Shown piece by piece: positions 7,020 to 16,407 of a stretch of 64,000 bases of DNA. A program made the translations under genes and the position numbers. Within the stretch, counting starts at the first letter, position 1, and every line of letters begins with the position of its first letter. The stretch is from JBFMFR01 sp040752025 (GTDB lineage Bacteria > Chloroflexota > Anaerolineae > Anaerolineales > UBA4823), in assembly GCA_040752025.1 (NCBI GenBank), contig JBFMFR010000003.1, forward strand, positions 1 to 64,000. The letters run 5' to 3'. A model generated the notes under the pieces. It worked only from the letters and a program-made list of their open reading frames with translations, searched no databases and had not been told where the DNA came from.

Positions 7020-10000
7020 CTAACCAGCCGACAACTGGCGTTTATAAGCTTCTTCAGCACGGCGCGCGTCCAGGCGCGCCCCGAGGTTGCGGAACAGTTG
7101 GGATGCTTCCAGGTAGCGTAAGCGGGCGTTATTGCGATCCCCCTGGGTCTCTGCTAATAGACCATACTGGTAAATTGCCCGTCCGAGGTGCAAACGAGAA
7201 CGCAGCCTGTGGAATATTGCCGCGCTTTCCCTGAGGTTATCATCCGCGGCAGTGTAAGCGCCCAGGCGCATGGCTAAAATGCCCCTGAAGCGCAGCAACT
7301 CTCCATTCAGCACGGCTGGTAATTCACCATCGCCCATCTTCTCCGCCATATCATTGACTTTACGCGACCAGTCCAGCGCGACCTCATCATCGCCAGCGCC
7401 CAAGGCCGCCTCACCCAGCAAGATATATGCGCCGAGCAATTGATCGTCGGGAGACTGCTCTTCATAGAACGCCACAAACTCCTGCAACACCTGGCGAGCT
7501 TGTTCCCATTCCCCCATTGCAAGGTGTAATTCACCAATGTTTTTAAGCGCCTCGCGCACCAACGAAGAATACCCAATCTGGCGCGCCATTTCCAGAGACT
7601 GGTTCAGGCAGCGCTCTGCCTCCTGCATATCGCCGCGGCGGATGTACAGCCAGCCCAGATTGTTCAACGCAATGGCGATACCTTCCACCTGACCCAAGCG
7701 TTTGACCAGCTCATAATTTCGCCGCAAATCAACCAGGGCATTGTCATACTCCCCCATTTCCACCTCGAGATAACCCAGGTTATTCGAGGAAGAGGCCAGG
7801 CCAACCACATCACCGATGGCTTCGCGGATGGCGATGCTCTTCCGTAAATAGGTGGCTGCCTGCTCCCAATCGCCCTGGTTACCCATAATTCCACCCAGTC
7901 GGTTGTAGATCGAAGCGACCACACCGATTGCACTGGTGGGCTCCGCCAGCTCCAGCGCCCTTTTGAGCAGGGCCTCAGCCTGGGGAAAGTCACCTTGCCG
8001 GAAATATATCCATCCGATATCGCTCAGGATTTCGGCCTGCTCCATCGGATAAGCAAGCGGTGCGGTTTTTAGCGGGTCTTGCGCCAGGTTCAGGTTCGCC
8101 AGGGCCTGCTGGTAATCACCTTTGCGCTCGTAGGTGCGCGCAATCTTGCGGTACAGGCAACTGCGATCCTGGGCATAAGCCTCCAGGTTATTCGAAGCAA
8201 TCGCTTCCAGAGCCCGCTGGTACTGTTGGCGAGCCTCTGGATAAGAACCGAAGAAAGCCAATGCTTCGCCAATCCCCATGTGCACCTGCTGCGCCTGGTG
8301 GGGCTGGTGCTCCAAATCGGGCAACATGTCCAGAGCAGCCTGATAATGCTGTCGAGACTGCTCGAAAACGTTGTTACGCGCCGCCTTCTCACCTGCCAGG
8401 ATCAGGTAATGCAGCGCACGTTCGGGACGGTCGCTCCACCGGTAGTGGTTCGCCAACAACTCCACCAGATCATCCAGGCGGTTGGCATAGAAACGCTCGA
8501 TGACCTCGCCAACGCGACCGTGCAAAGCGCGGCGGTCTTTGCGTAACAATGTGCCGTAGATTGCCTCTGACATCAAAGCATGGCGGAAGGTGTATTCTGT
8601 GAGTTCCGTCTCAGCCAGGGGCAACACAAACTGGCGGTCCACCAATGACTCGACCGATACTTGCAGCGCCTGGTTATCCAGGCTCTGCATGGGCTCCGCA
8701 GCTAGGTAAGCCTGGTGCAATATCGACAGGCTGAAATCCTTACCGATCACTGAGGCAATCTGCAAGACGCGCTTTTGCATCTGCGTCAGGCGATCATAGC
8801 GCGCCAGGATCAATTCCTGTAAGTTCGCCGGCACACCCAATGCGGTCGGGTCAGCACCCGGAACCACCTCCCAGCCACCATTTTGCGAGCGCAGCAAGCC
8901 CTCATCGATCAACATGCGCAGGATTTCTTCTAAGTAGAAAGGAATACCAGCAGCGCGCTCGACAATGTGCCGGCGGAAATTATCGGGAAGCCTGGGGATG
9001 GACAACAACAAACTGACTAGCAGTTCGCTTTGATCGAGAGACAGACCGTGCAACTGGATGTCGTAGAAACGCTCGCCCAGGTTCAGCTTGGCCCAGTTGA
9101 CCGCCTTCTCCAAAAACCCTGGCAACACGCTGCGCGTGATCGCCAGAACCATAACCTGAGATTTCTTCAACTGATCGAGCAGGAAAGTGAACAGCTCTAG
9201 TGAAGCATCATCCGCCCAGTGCAAATCGTCCAGGATCAACAACAGCGGCTGGCGATAAGACTCCAGCAAAAACAGATCGCGAACAGTCAGAAAAGTCTGT
9301 TGTCGAAGCTGCCCGGCATCCAGGTGGCGCAGGCGCTCGGCAGATGCCGGGCCAGAAGGAGGCAAAGATAACAAGTTTTCCAGGAAAGGCAGGGCATCTT
9401 CGGCCTGCGCACCCATCAACTGCCGGGTGCTCTCCTGCAATTTTTCGCTGACTTCGTAAGGCTGCGAAGCATTGGATAGACCAAGCCAGTTATACAACAG
9501 CTCACGGATGATCCAATAGGGCACCGTACGCCGGTAAGCCAGGCTGCGGCCTTGCAGCATCAATAACGCTTTGGGGTCCAGGCGGGCTTGCAACTCGGCA
9601 ACCAGGCGGCTCTTGCCCAAGCCTGCCTCGCCCGTGATCAGGGCAAACTGGCCCTGCCTATGCCGGGAAAGCTCGTCCACAGCAAACTGCAGTCTGGCTA
9701 ACTCCTGGTCGCGGCCGATCATCGGCGCTTGCAGGCCTTCCAACCCACGCGCCAGGCCCGGGCGAGCTTTCGGGCCGACCACGCGATAAGCGATCACCGG
9801 GTGAGCGACGCCCTTGGGATTCAGGATTGAAATCTGCTGACAGTCGAACAACGCCCGCACCTGGCGGTAAACTGCCTCGCTGACCAGGATCGCTCCTGGA
9901 GGCGCCGCTTCTTCGATACGGTGCGCCAGGTTGACCGTATCGCCGATGGCTGTGTAATCCATCAACAAATCCGAGCCGATGCCACCCACCACCACCGTGC

Positions 10001-10529
10001 CGGCGTGCAGACCGATGCGCATGTTGAGTTCCTCACCCAGGCGCTTGCGCATATCACGATTCAACTCTGCCAGGTCGTTCTGCATTTCCAGAGCGGCCAA
10101 TACGGCGCGTTCGGCATTGTTTTCATGTGTAATCGGCGCGCCAAAAAGCGCCATCAATCCATCGCCGGTGAGTTTGTCGACAATGCCTTCGTACTTATAG
10201 ACATCTTTAGAAAGCAAGCGCACATAGCGCTGCACCAATTCAAAGAGCTCTTCGCTGTCGATTTTCCCGGAAAGGGCAGTATATCCGGACAGGTCGGCAA
10301 ACAGGACCGTCACGTTACGGCGTTGGCCACGCGCCTCTAATCCGGCGCGCCGCATGCGCTCTGCCAGGTCGCCCCCAATCATCACACCAAGATCTTCAGT
10401 GCCCGATCCGGCTGCAGCCAATGGCGCGGGTTCAGAAGGCTCCCCCCCCAACCGCATCCCGCAGTTACCGCAGTAACGCATTCCTGGCGGGTTCTTCTTG
10501 AACCCACAGCGTGGGCAAGGATCAGCCAT
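7020..10529 (-). CDS. Class III cyclase / AAA ATPase / TPR signalling protein
   Basis: A 1169-residue cytoplasmic signalling protein. Residues 5-23 form a zinc ribbon (CPRC...CGNC). A class III adenylate/guanylate cyclase domain follows (about 70-250) with both metal Asp positions (LFADLSGYT and KLTGDG) and the NLAHR transition-state motif, so it may be active. Residues about 275-560 are an AAA/STAND-type ATPase (Walker A GEAGLGKS; Walker B LLLILDDLHWADD). The C-terminal about 450 residues are TPR repeats. This architecture is common in Chloroflexota and Actinomycetota; the family couples sensing by TPRs to nucleotide-dependent signalling. The gene is transcribed alone, divergent from an EAD1 gene pair. 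Confidence 0.9.
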   Translation of the reverse strand: MADPCPRCGFKKNPPGMRYCGNCGMRLGGEPSEPAPLAAAGSGTEDLGVMIGGDLAERMRRAGLEARGQRRNVTVLFADLSGYTALSGKIDSEELFELVQRYVRLLSKDVYKYEGIVDKLTGDGLMALFGAPITHENNAERAVLAALEMQNDLAELNRDMRKRLGEELNMRIGLHAGTVVVGGIGSDLLMDYTAIGDTVNLAHRIEEAAPPGAILVSEAVYRQVRALFDCQQISILNPKGVAHPVIAYRVVGPKARPGLARGLEGLQAPMIGRDQELARLQFAVDELSRHRQGQFALITGEAGLGKSRLVAELQARLDPKALLMLQGRSLAYRRTVPYWIIRELLYNWLGLSNASQPYEVSEKLQESTRQLMGAQAEDALPFLENLLSLPPSGPASAERLRHLDAGQLRQQTFLTVRDLFLLESYRQPLLLILDDLHWADDASLELFTFLLDQLKKSQVMVLAITRSVLPGFLEKAVNWAKLNLGERFYDIQLHGLSLDQSELLVSLLLSIPRLPDNFRRHIVERAAGIPFYLEEILRMLIDEGLLRSQNGGWEVVPGADPTALGVPANLQELILARYDRLTQMQKRVLQIASVIGKDFSLSILHQAYLAAEPMQSLDNQALQVSVESLVDRQFVLPLAETELTEYTFRHALMSEAIYGTLLRKDRRALHGRVGEVIERFYANRLDDLVELLANHYRWSDRPERALHYLILAGEKAARNNVFEQSRQHYQAALDMLPDLEHQPHQAQQVHMGIGEALAFFGSYPEARQQYQRALEAIASNNLEAYAQDRSCLYRKIARTYERKGDYQQALANLNLAQDPLKTAPLAYPMEQAEILSDIGWIYFRQGDFPQAEALLKRALELAEPTSAIGVVASIYNRLGGIMGNQGDWEQAATYLRKSIAIREAIGDVVGLASSSNNLGYLEVEMGEYDNALVDLRRNYELVKRLGQVEGIAIALNNLGWLYIRRGDMQEAERCLNQSLEMARQIGYSSLVREALKNIGELHLAMGEWEQARQVLQEFVAFYEEQSPDDQLLGAYILLGEAALGAGDDEVALDWSRKVNDMAEKMGDGELPAVLNGELLRFRGILAMRLGAYTAADDNLRESAAIFHRLRSRLHLGRAIYQYGLLAETQGDRNNARLRYLEASQLFRNLGARLDARRAEEAYKRQLSAG

Positions 10530-10703
10530 GCTTTAATCTTACTATACTTTTGATTTTCGACAATGGGAAAATGCAAAAAAAGTGCCTGAATTCACAATTT
10601 TCTCACAACAGATTTCGCCCGGAGCACCCGTCGCCAACCTTTGAGCGCGTGATATACTTAGAGAAAGTTTTGCCTCGATAAGATTAGCCAGGCAGGTGAA
10701 CCG

Positions 10704-11768
10704 ATGCCCTGGAATCCTACACTTACTCAATTGCAAAGCGTGCTGGCCGAGCTCTACCCGCTCGACGATGATGTACACCGCCTGGCAAATCAAGCAGGCT
10801 TGCCCCCTGCTTACATTGATTTTGATGGCCCGGCAATCCAGGTATGGCATAATCTGCTCGAACAGGCACAGCAGCGCGACCGGCTGCAGAGTTTGATCGA
10901 GATTGTCAATCATGAATATCCCGAAAACCAACCGCTGGCACAAGCCATCCAGGCTTACGATCCGCAGGCTGCCGCCCTGGCAACCAGCCATCCTGAAGAG
11001 GGACAGCCGCCCAACAAGGGTGCAAGCTTTCTCTCAAGTCTAAAAATCCCTCATCTGGGCCCCTCAGTGCAGGTGGCCATCAGTTTGGTAGCCATGGTCC
11101 TGGTGGGTGGGCTGGCTTACGCCCTGGCCTCGTGGGGTCTCCCGAACACCCAGGCCACCGCCACTGCAACACTGCCGCCCACGCCTACCTCGACGGATAC
11201 GCCGACATTCACCTGGACGCCCGAGCCAACCCAGACTCCCACAAGCACACCCACCGCGACGATCACCCTTACCCCCAGCCCTACGCCCTGGCCGCAGCCC
11301 AACCTGGTAACATCTTATGTTTATAACCTGGAATATTTGACTGGGCTGGATGAATATCGATACGAGGAAGGCTTCTTTCCCAGCCAGGTGATCACCGGTT
11401 TCTTGCAACTGGATCAGCTCGAGTGGGTCTACATCAATCCTAACCAACCGGACGAAGCTCCGGCCTTCGATCTCACCCTGAAACTGAATAACGTGGGCCA
11501 GGCACCCATCCTACTCGACTTGAGTGAACGCTTCTTCAGCCTGGAAGACGATCTGGGCAACCAGGCGGAAATGGTCTATTTTTGCTGCGCAGTCCACGGA
11601 GCGAGCCTGGCGCCAGGAAAAGCGCGCCTCATCCGCCTGGTGTTTAACTTCTCGCCAGGGTGGCTCACTAAAAGCGAACATCAGAGAATGATATACCTAT
11701 GGGTACGCGGGTTACGCCCGATCATCAGCGCTCGCTGGTGGATTGCGCTGCCCGGCGTCGCCGATTGA
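10704..11768 (+). CDS. EAD1-domain membrane protein, putative sensor/adaptor
   Basis: A 354-residue protein. Residues about 3-85 match the effector-associated domain 1 (EAD1) pattern: LxxVLAELYP, RLANQAGL, IDFDGPA, WHNLLEQA, EYPENQPLA. A transmembrane helix lies at about 115-137 (VQVAISLVAMVLVGGLAYAL), followed by a Thr/Pro-rich stalk (about 148-195) and a C-terminal beta-rich domain (about 200-350) that I do not recognise. Type II topology would place EAD1 in the cytoplasm and the C-terminal domain outside. The next gene has the same EAD1 domain fused to a trypsin-like protease, so homotypic recruitment is likely. The start ATG is preceded by GGCAGG. A TATACT -10-like box lies about 50 nt upstream. 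Confidence 0.8.
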   Translation: MPWNPTLTQLQSVLAELYPLDDDVHRLANQAGLPPAYIDFDGPAIQVWHNLLEQAQQRDRLQSLIEIVNHEYPENQPLAQAIQAYDPQAAALATSHPEEGQPPNKGASFLSSLKIPHLGPSVQVAISLVAMVLVGGLAYALASWGLPNTQATATATLPPTPTSTDTPTFTWTPEPTQTPTSTPTATITLTPSPTPWPQPNLVTSYVYNLEYLTGLDEYRYEEGFFPSQVITGFLQLDQLEWVYINPNQPDEAPAFDLTLKLNNVGQAPILLDLSERFFSLEDDLGNQAEMVYFCCAVHGASLAPGKARLIRLVFNFSPGWLTKSEHQRMIYLWVRGLRPIISARWWIALPGVAD

Positions 11769-11822
11769 AACCTGAAGTTTGTGCACTGAGCTATTGACTA
11801 TACGCATAAGAGAGGCGGTCAA

Positions 11823-12830
11823 ATGACTTCTGCATCCCCAATCCCTGTTTGGAATTCCAACCTGGTCAACCTGCGCGATTTGCTGGCTGATCTTTACTGG
11901 GACAAGAACGATGCTCGCCGCCTGGCGCAGCAGGCTGGCCTGCGTGTCGCCATGATCGCTTTTAGCGACAAACCCATCGCCACCTGGCACAACATCCTTA
12001 CGGATGCCCTCAATCGCCACAAGTTGGAGGATGTAATCGATGCCGCCTGCCAGGAATTCCCCGAGAATAATTTCCTTGCCCAGGCTAAACAAGGCCAGCT
12101 CACCTCAGTGCGCGGTAAAGACATCGCCCAACAGGTAGCCTGGCAGGAACAGCCTTCCACCGATCACCTGGAAAAGATCATCGGCAGCCAGCCGACTCTG
12201 CTGCCGATCAGTTTCCTGGAAACCGGGCTGCGCCTGGGGCGTGCTGTGGCGCGCATCCAGCTTCCAGATGGCGCCAGTGGTACTGGTTTTCTGCTGCCCG
12301 GGGACCTGCTGCTGACCAACCATCACGTGCTGCCAGATGCGGCCACCGCCGCGGTCTCACTGGCTCAGTTTAACTATCAGGTTAATGAAGCTGGCTTGCC
12401 CCAGCAACACACCGATTATCACCTGGCGCCCGAGAAAGGCTTCGCCACTTCAGCGAAAGACGACTGGAGCGCGGTGCGCGTACAGGGAGCACCCACTAAC
12501 ACCTGGGGCACCATCCCCCTGGCTCCCGCTGACCCGCACAAGGACGATTTCACCATTATCATCCAGCACCCCATGGGCGGCGCCAAGCAGATCGCTCTGT
12601 ACCACAACCTGATCACTTACGTTGACGAACGCCTGGTGCAGTATCTGACCGACACCCTACCTGGCTCGTCTGGCTCGCCGGTATTCGACACGCGCTGGCA
12701 GGTGATCGCCCTACACCACAGCGGAGGTTGGCTGCGCGAGCCAGCCTCCAAACAGTCTCACTACCGCAATGAGGGCATCCACATCAACACCGTTCTGCGA
12801 GGCATGCAAACCGCCAGCCTGTTGCCATAA
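11823..12830 (+). CDS. EAD1-fused trypsin-like serine protease
   Basis: A 335-residue cytoplasmic protein without a signal peptide. Residues about 4-88 are an EAD1 domain, by eye about 40-45% identical to that of the preceding gene (shared WN, L.LY, RLA.QAGL, WHN.L, PEN..LAQA). Residues about 130-325 are a chymotrypsin-fold protease with an intact triad: His in TNHHVL, Asp in DDWSAV, Ser in PGSSGSPV. EAD1 is known from NTP-dependent conflict and regulated-cell-death-like systems, where it recruits effectors. It starts 54 nt after the membrane EAD1 gene, with GAGAGG before the ATG, so both are probably co-transcribed. Confidence 0.85.
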   Translation: MTSASPIPVWNSNLVNLRDLLADLYWDKNDARRLAQQAGLRVAMIAFSDKPIATWHNILTDALNRHKLEDVIDAACQEFPENNFLAQAKQGQLTSVRGKDIAQQVAWQEQPSTDHLEKIIGSQPTLLPISFLETGLRLGRAVARIQLPDGASGTGFLLPGDLLLTNHHVLPDAATAAVSLAQFNYQVNEAGLPQQHTDYHLAPEKGFATSAKDDWSAVRVQGAPTNTWGTIPLAPADPHKDDFTIIIQHPMGGAKQIALYHNLITYVDERLVQYLTDTLPGSSGSPVFDTRWQVIALHHSGGWLREPASKQSHYRNEGIHINTVLRGMQTASLLP

Positions 12831-12864
12831 TATGAGACTCTCATAAATTCAACGGGCGCCTGCC

Positions 12865-12893
12865 TTGACGCACTATGCCGTACGTGATACAAT
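12865..12893 (+). promoter_or_regulatory. Promoter of the initiator tRNA gene
   Basis: TTGACG (12865-12870), 17-nt spacer, TACAAT (12888-12893), placing transcription start about 25 nt before the tRNA. Confidence 0.75.
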
Positions 12894-12925
12894 GTCCCGC
12901 GCTCAGGGGGGCAGCAAAAACTCGC

Positions 12926-12997
12926 TGCGGGGTGGAGCAGTGGCAGCTCGTCGGGCTCATAACCCGAAGGTCCTTGGTTCGAATCCAAGCCCCGCTA
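12926..12997 (+). tRNA. tRNA-fMet (CAT), initiator
   Basis: A full cloverleaf: acceptor GCGGGG with CCCCGC, D arm GAGC...GCTC, anticodon stem TCGGG/CCCGA with loop CTCATAA (anticodon CAT), and T arm CTTGG/CCAAG with TTCGAAT. The three G:C pairs in the anticodon stem and the unpaired first acceptor position (T1 opposite T72) are initiator features. CCA is not encoded (CTC follows). Confidence 0.93.
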
Positions 12998-13003
12998 CTC
13001 AAG

Positions 13004-13034
13004 AAACCATAGCTCAAGAGCTATGGTTTTTCTT
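13004..13034 (+). terminator. Terminator after tRNA-fMet
   Basis: AAACCATAGCT (13004-13014) pairs perfectly with AGCTATGGTTT (13019-13029), CAAG loop, then TTTCTTTT. It ends the tRNA transcript 7 nt after the gene. Confidence 0.85.
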
Positions 13035-13109
13035 TTGCTATTTTGTTGACCATAGTTTCGTGTATAATTCAGCCTGAAGTTGAAAATCATTATCGGCAAA
13101 ATGTGAATT

Positions 13110-13877
13110 ATGAAAAATCCTAGCGAATATAACGTGCGTGCAGTCGAACGGGCGCTCCAGATCATGGGGTGCTTCGACGACGAAAACCCGGAGAGGGGCA
13201 TCTCCGATATCGCCCAGGTGGCGGATTTGCACAAGGCGACGGCCCACAGGATCGTGACGACGCTGGTGAACTACGGCTACCTGGAGCGGGCGGAGGATGG
13301 GCAAAAATACCGGTTGGGGCTGGAGCTGGCCAATTTAGGTTTCAAGGTGATCCGGCGCATGGACCTGCGGCGCGAAGCTTACCCGCACATGAAGCAGTTG
13401 GTGCGGGAATGGGACGAGACCTGCGACCTGAGCCTCTACGACCAGGGGAAGGTGTTCTACGTGGAAGTGCTGCGCGGCAACCACGCCCTGACGATTTCGG
13501 CGGCGGTCGGGCAGCGGCTGCCGGCGCACTGCACGGCCAGCGGCAAACTGTTCCTGGCTTACCTGCCCCCGGCAGAATTAGATGCGATCTTGAAGCAGCC
13601 GCTGGAAGCTTATACGGAAAAAACGATCACTGCGAGCGACGAACTGCGCAAACAACTGGCGGAGATCCACAAGCAGGGCTACGCGGTGGATTTCGAGGAG
13701 TTCGAGGTGGGGGTGTGCGCGGTGGCGGCCCCGATCTTCAACCGCCGGGGCAGCGTGATCGCAGCAATCGGCAGCCCATGCCCGGTGAGCCGCATGTCAA
13801 GCGAACAAATCATCAAAATCGCCGAGGCTTATAAGGAAGCCGCGCAGGCCATCTCTCGGCGCATGGGGGGCGGTTAG
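13110..13877 (+). CDS. IclR-family transcriptional regulator
   Basis: A 255-residue regulator. The N-terminal winged HTH (about residues 7-70, ISDIAQVADLHKATAHR) is followed by an IclR effector domain (about 80-250; LPAHCTASGKLFLAYLP and FEVGVCAVAAPIF are family signatures). It is convergent with the larA-ldh2 operon (8 nt between stops), so it is a likely regulator of that operon and of the divergent plus-strand cluster, whose promoters carry IclR-like palindromes at 20014 and 20180. A TATAAT -10 box lies at 13063-13068. A second IclR gene is at 48094, so which one reads which site is open. Confidence 0.92.
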   Translation: MKNPSEYNVRAVERALQIMGCFDDENPERGISDIAQVADLHKATAHRIVTTLVNYGYLERAEDGQKYRLGLELANLGFKVIRRMDLRREAYPHMKQLVREWDETCDLSLYDQGKVFYVEVLRGNHALTISAAVGQRLPAHCTASGKLFLAYLPPAELDAILKQPLEAYTEKTITASDELRKQLAEIHKQGYAVDFEEFEVGVCAVAAPIFNRRGSVIAAIGSPCPVSRMSSEQIIKIAEAYKEAAQAISRRMGGG

Positions 13878-13885
13878 CAGACGCC

Positions 13886-14989
13886 TCAGAAACCCAGATC
13901 GTAAGCCAGGTTCAGGTCTTGCTGCAGGGCGCGCAGCGCTTTTTGCACGCCGGGAGCGACTTCTACGCCTTCGGCCTGAACGCGTAAGGTGTTGTAATAT
14001 TCTTTCTCTCCGGCGGTGTAGATGCGCGGCTGGGCGGGGTCTTTCGTGGCGCTCCTGAGCTCACGCATCATGCTGCCGGTGATGGCTTTGAAGGCCGCCA
14101 GGGGGATGAAGTGCTCGACATCGAAGGCCAGGAAGAAGTGGCCGATGCGCAGGAACTGGGGCCTGCCCTCGGCGTCTTCGTCGGTCAATGCCCAGAGATA
14201 GGCGCCGTCCTGGAAAGCGGCCGAGAAGATTTCAACGATGGTCGACAGGCCATAGCCCTTATGGCCGCCCATCATCTCGCCCAAGCCGCCGAGCGGCAGC
14301 AGGGCCACGTTGCCGAGGTTCATTTCTTTGATCATGTCGGTGCTATCGGTGATGGAAACGCCATGCTGGTTGACCACCCAGCCCTGGGGGACAGGCTTGC
14401 CGGCGCGGGCGGCGACTTCGAGCTTGCCACGCGGCACAATCGAGGTGGCGGCGTCGTACATGAAGGGGAAGGGCTCGTCGGTAGGCGCAGCCACGGCGAT
14501 GGGGTTGGTGCCCAGCATGGGCTTGACCCCGAAGGTGGGGGCGGTGGAAGGGTGGGCGTTGGTGAAGCTCATGCCAGCCATGCCCCGCCCGACGGCCATG
14601 AGGGGATAATAGCCGGCGACGCCGTAATGGCTGGAGTTGCGCACGGCGACGGCGCCGAGGCCGTACTGGCGGGCCTTCTCGATGGCGAGCTGCATGGCGT
14701 GGTAGCCGACGACCATGCCCATGCCGTTGCCGCCGTTGATCACGGCGGTGGCCTGGGCATCTTTGACCACGCTCCAGCGAGTGGCGGCGAGCTGCAAGCC
14801 CTTCTGGATGCGCTCGTGATACATCTTGAGATGGGCGATGCCGTGCGAACGGATGCCCCACAGGTCGGAGGTGATGATCACGTCGGTGATGATGCGGGCG
14901 TCTTCGAGCGGGGCGCCCATGGCGAGCAGAGCCTGGATGGTGAAGTCTACCAGGACATTGACGGGGACTTTGACGGGTTGGTCTGACAT
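13886..14989 (-). CDS. Malate/L-lactate dehydrogenase family (Ldh2/AllD type)
   Basis: A 367-residue NAD(P)-dependent oxidoreductase of the Ldh2 family, which includes malate, ureidoglycolate, 2,3-diketogulonate and sulfolactate dehydrogenases, unrelated to classical Rossmann LDHs. Family signatures: DLWGIRSHGIAHLKMY near residue 42 with the catalytic His, VRNSSHYGVAGYY, and MLGTNPIAVAAP. It is the last gene of the larA operon, 17 nt after glcD, with AGGAG before its ATG. In context it would oxidise one enantiomer of a 2-hydroxy acid that LarA racemises, while GlcDF takes electrons from the other. The exact substrate is not readable from sequence. Confidence 0.88.
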   Translation of the reverse strand: MSDQPVKVPVNVLVDFTIQALLAMGAPLEDARIITDVIITSDLWGIRSHGIAHLKMYHERIQKGLQLAATRWSVVKDAQATAVINGGNGMGMVVGYHAMQLAIEKARQYGLGAVAVRNSSHYGVAGYYPLMAVGRGMAGMSFTNAHPSTAPTFGVKPMLGTNPIAVAAPTDEPFPFMYDAATSIVPRGKLEVAARAGKPVPQGWVVNQHGVSITDSTDMIKEMNLGNVALLPLGGLGEMMGGHKGYGLSTIVEIFSAAFQDGAYLWALTDEDAEGRPQFLRIGHFFLAFDVEHFIPLAAFKAITGSMMRELRSATKDPAQPRIYTAGEKEYYNTLRVQAEGVEVAPGVQKALRALQQDLNLAYDLGF

Positions 14990-15006
14990 GCTGGCTCCTA
15001 ATTGAC

Positions 15007-16407
15007 TCAGGATGTAAAGATTTTCCCAGGGTTGAGGATATTGTGCGGATCGAGGGCTTTTTTGATGCTGCGCTGGACTTCGACGGACAGCGGCCCAAGG
15101 GCGCCTTCGAGATAGGGGCGCTTGAGCAGGCCGACGCCATGCTCACCGGAGAGGGTGCCGCCCACTTCCAGGGAGGCGGCGAAGATCTGGGCAACCATCT
15201 GCTCGACCTTGCGCCACTGCTCCGGCTGGCGTTTGTCGAAAAGGATGTTGGGATGTAAATTGCCGTCCCCGGCGTGGCCGAAAATGACGATGGGCAGGCC
15301 GTATTCGGCGCTGATGGCGCGCAGGCGCTGGACGACCTGCGGGATGGCGCTGCGGGGCACGGTGATATCCTCACCGAGCTTGTTGGGGGCTTTGCGGGCC
15401 AGGGCCGGGGAGATCGAGCGGCGCGCTTTCCACAAGCTGGCGCGTTCGGCTTCGTCCTTAGCCATCTTGACGGATTGGGCGCCGGATTCGCGGCAGATGC
15501 CGGCGGCGGCTTCGATTTCCTGCAGGACAGTCCCCTGGCTGGCGCCGTCGGTTTCGATGATGAGCGAGGCTTCGACGTCCGTGTTGAGCCCCAGGTGCAT
15601 GGCCTCTTCGATGCAGACGATGGCGGTCTGGTCCATCAACTCCAACGAGGCAGGGACGATGCCGGCCATGAGGATGGCGTTGACGGTGTGGGCGGCGGCG
15701 TCCAGGGAGGCGAACTCGGCCAGGGCAGTCCTGGCGAAGCGCGGCCTGGCGACCAGGCGCAGCAGCGCTTCGGTGACCAGCCCCAGGGTGCCTTCGGAGC
15801 CGGTGAACAGGCCGTTGAGATCATAGCCGGTGACGTCCTTGATGGGCTTGCCGCCGGTTTTCAGGATCTGGCCGTCCGCCAGGACCACGGTCAGGCCCAG
15901 GACGTAGTCGCCGGTGACGCCGTATTTCAAACAGCGCGGCCCACCGGCGTTGCAGGCGATGTTGCCGCCGATGGTGGAGTGGCGGATGCTGGAAGGATCG
16001 GGCGGGTAGAAAAGGCCGAGCTTCTCGACAGCGGCCTGCAAGTCGGCGGTGACGACGCCGGCTTCCGTGTAAACTGTGGCATTGTACGTGTCGATTTCCA
16101 AAATGCGGTTCATGCGGGTCAGGCTGAGGACCATACCGCCGTCCATGGCCGGGGCAGACCCGGCGGCCGGGACAGACCCGGCAGCCAGGCCAGAGCCCAT
16201 GCCGCGCGGCACGACCGGCACGCCGACCTCAGCGGCGATCTTAACCACCTGGCTGACCTGCCCGGTCGTGGCAGGCAGGACAACTACACCGGGAAGGCCC
16301 TCGGCGAAGGTGCCATCGTAACCATAGACGGCCAGGTCTTCCGGCGAATGCAGCACGTACCCTGGGTCAATGAACTTCGACAAACGCTCAATCAGTGGAT
16401 GATCCAT
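15007..16407 (-). CDS. glcD: FAD-linked 2-hydroxyacid oxidase subunit (GlcD-like)
   Basis: A 466-residue flavoprotein of the FAD_binding_4/FAD-oxidase_C family. The PP-loop-type FAD site (VVPRGMGSGLAAG near residue 70) and the C-terminal domain with VIFGHAGDGNLHPN and GGTLSGEHGVG are typical of GlcD and D-lactate dehydrogenases. The ATG at 16407 was chosen because the longer frame runs into the upstream gene; the remaining 20-nt overlap with glcF implies coupling. It pairs with the Fe-S subunit encoded just upstream to pass electrons from hydroxyacid oxidation to the quinone pool. Specificity for glycolate, D-lactate or another acid is undecided. Confidence 0.9.
   Translation of the reverse strand: MDHPLIERLSKFIDPGYVLHSPEDLAVYGYDGTFAEGLPGVVVLPATTGQVSQVVKIAAEVGVPVVPRGMGSGLAAGSVPAAGSAPAMDGGMVLSLTRMNRILEIDTYNATVYTEAGVVTADLQAAVEKLGLFYPPDPSSIRHSTIGGNIACNAGGPRCLKYGVTGDYVLGLTVVLADGQILKTGGKPIKDVTGYDLNGLFTGSEGTLGLVTEALLRLVARPRFARTALAEFASLDAAAHTVNAILMAGIVPASLELMDQTAIVCIEEAMHLGLNTDVEASLIIETDGASQGTVLQEIEAAAGICRESGAQSVKMAKDEAERASLWKARRSISPALARKAPNKLGEDITVPRSAIPQVVQRLRAISAEYGLPIVIFGHAGDGNLHPNILFDKRQPEQWRKVEQMVAQIFAASLEVGGTLSGEHGVGLLKRPYLEGALGPLSVEVQRSIKKALDPHNILNPGKIFTS

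Noticed and set aside
13046..13068. TTGACC...TATAAT promoter before the first IclR gene
   Set aside because: The spacer is only 11 nt, too short for sigma-70; only the -10 box is kept.
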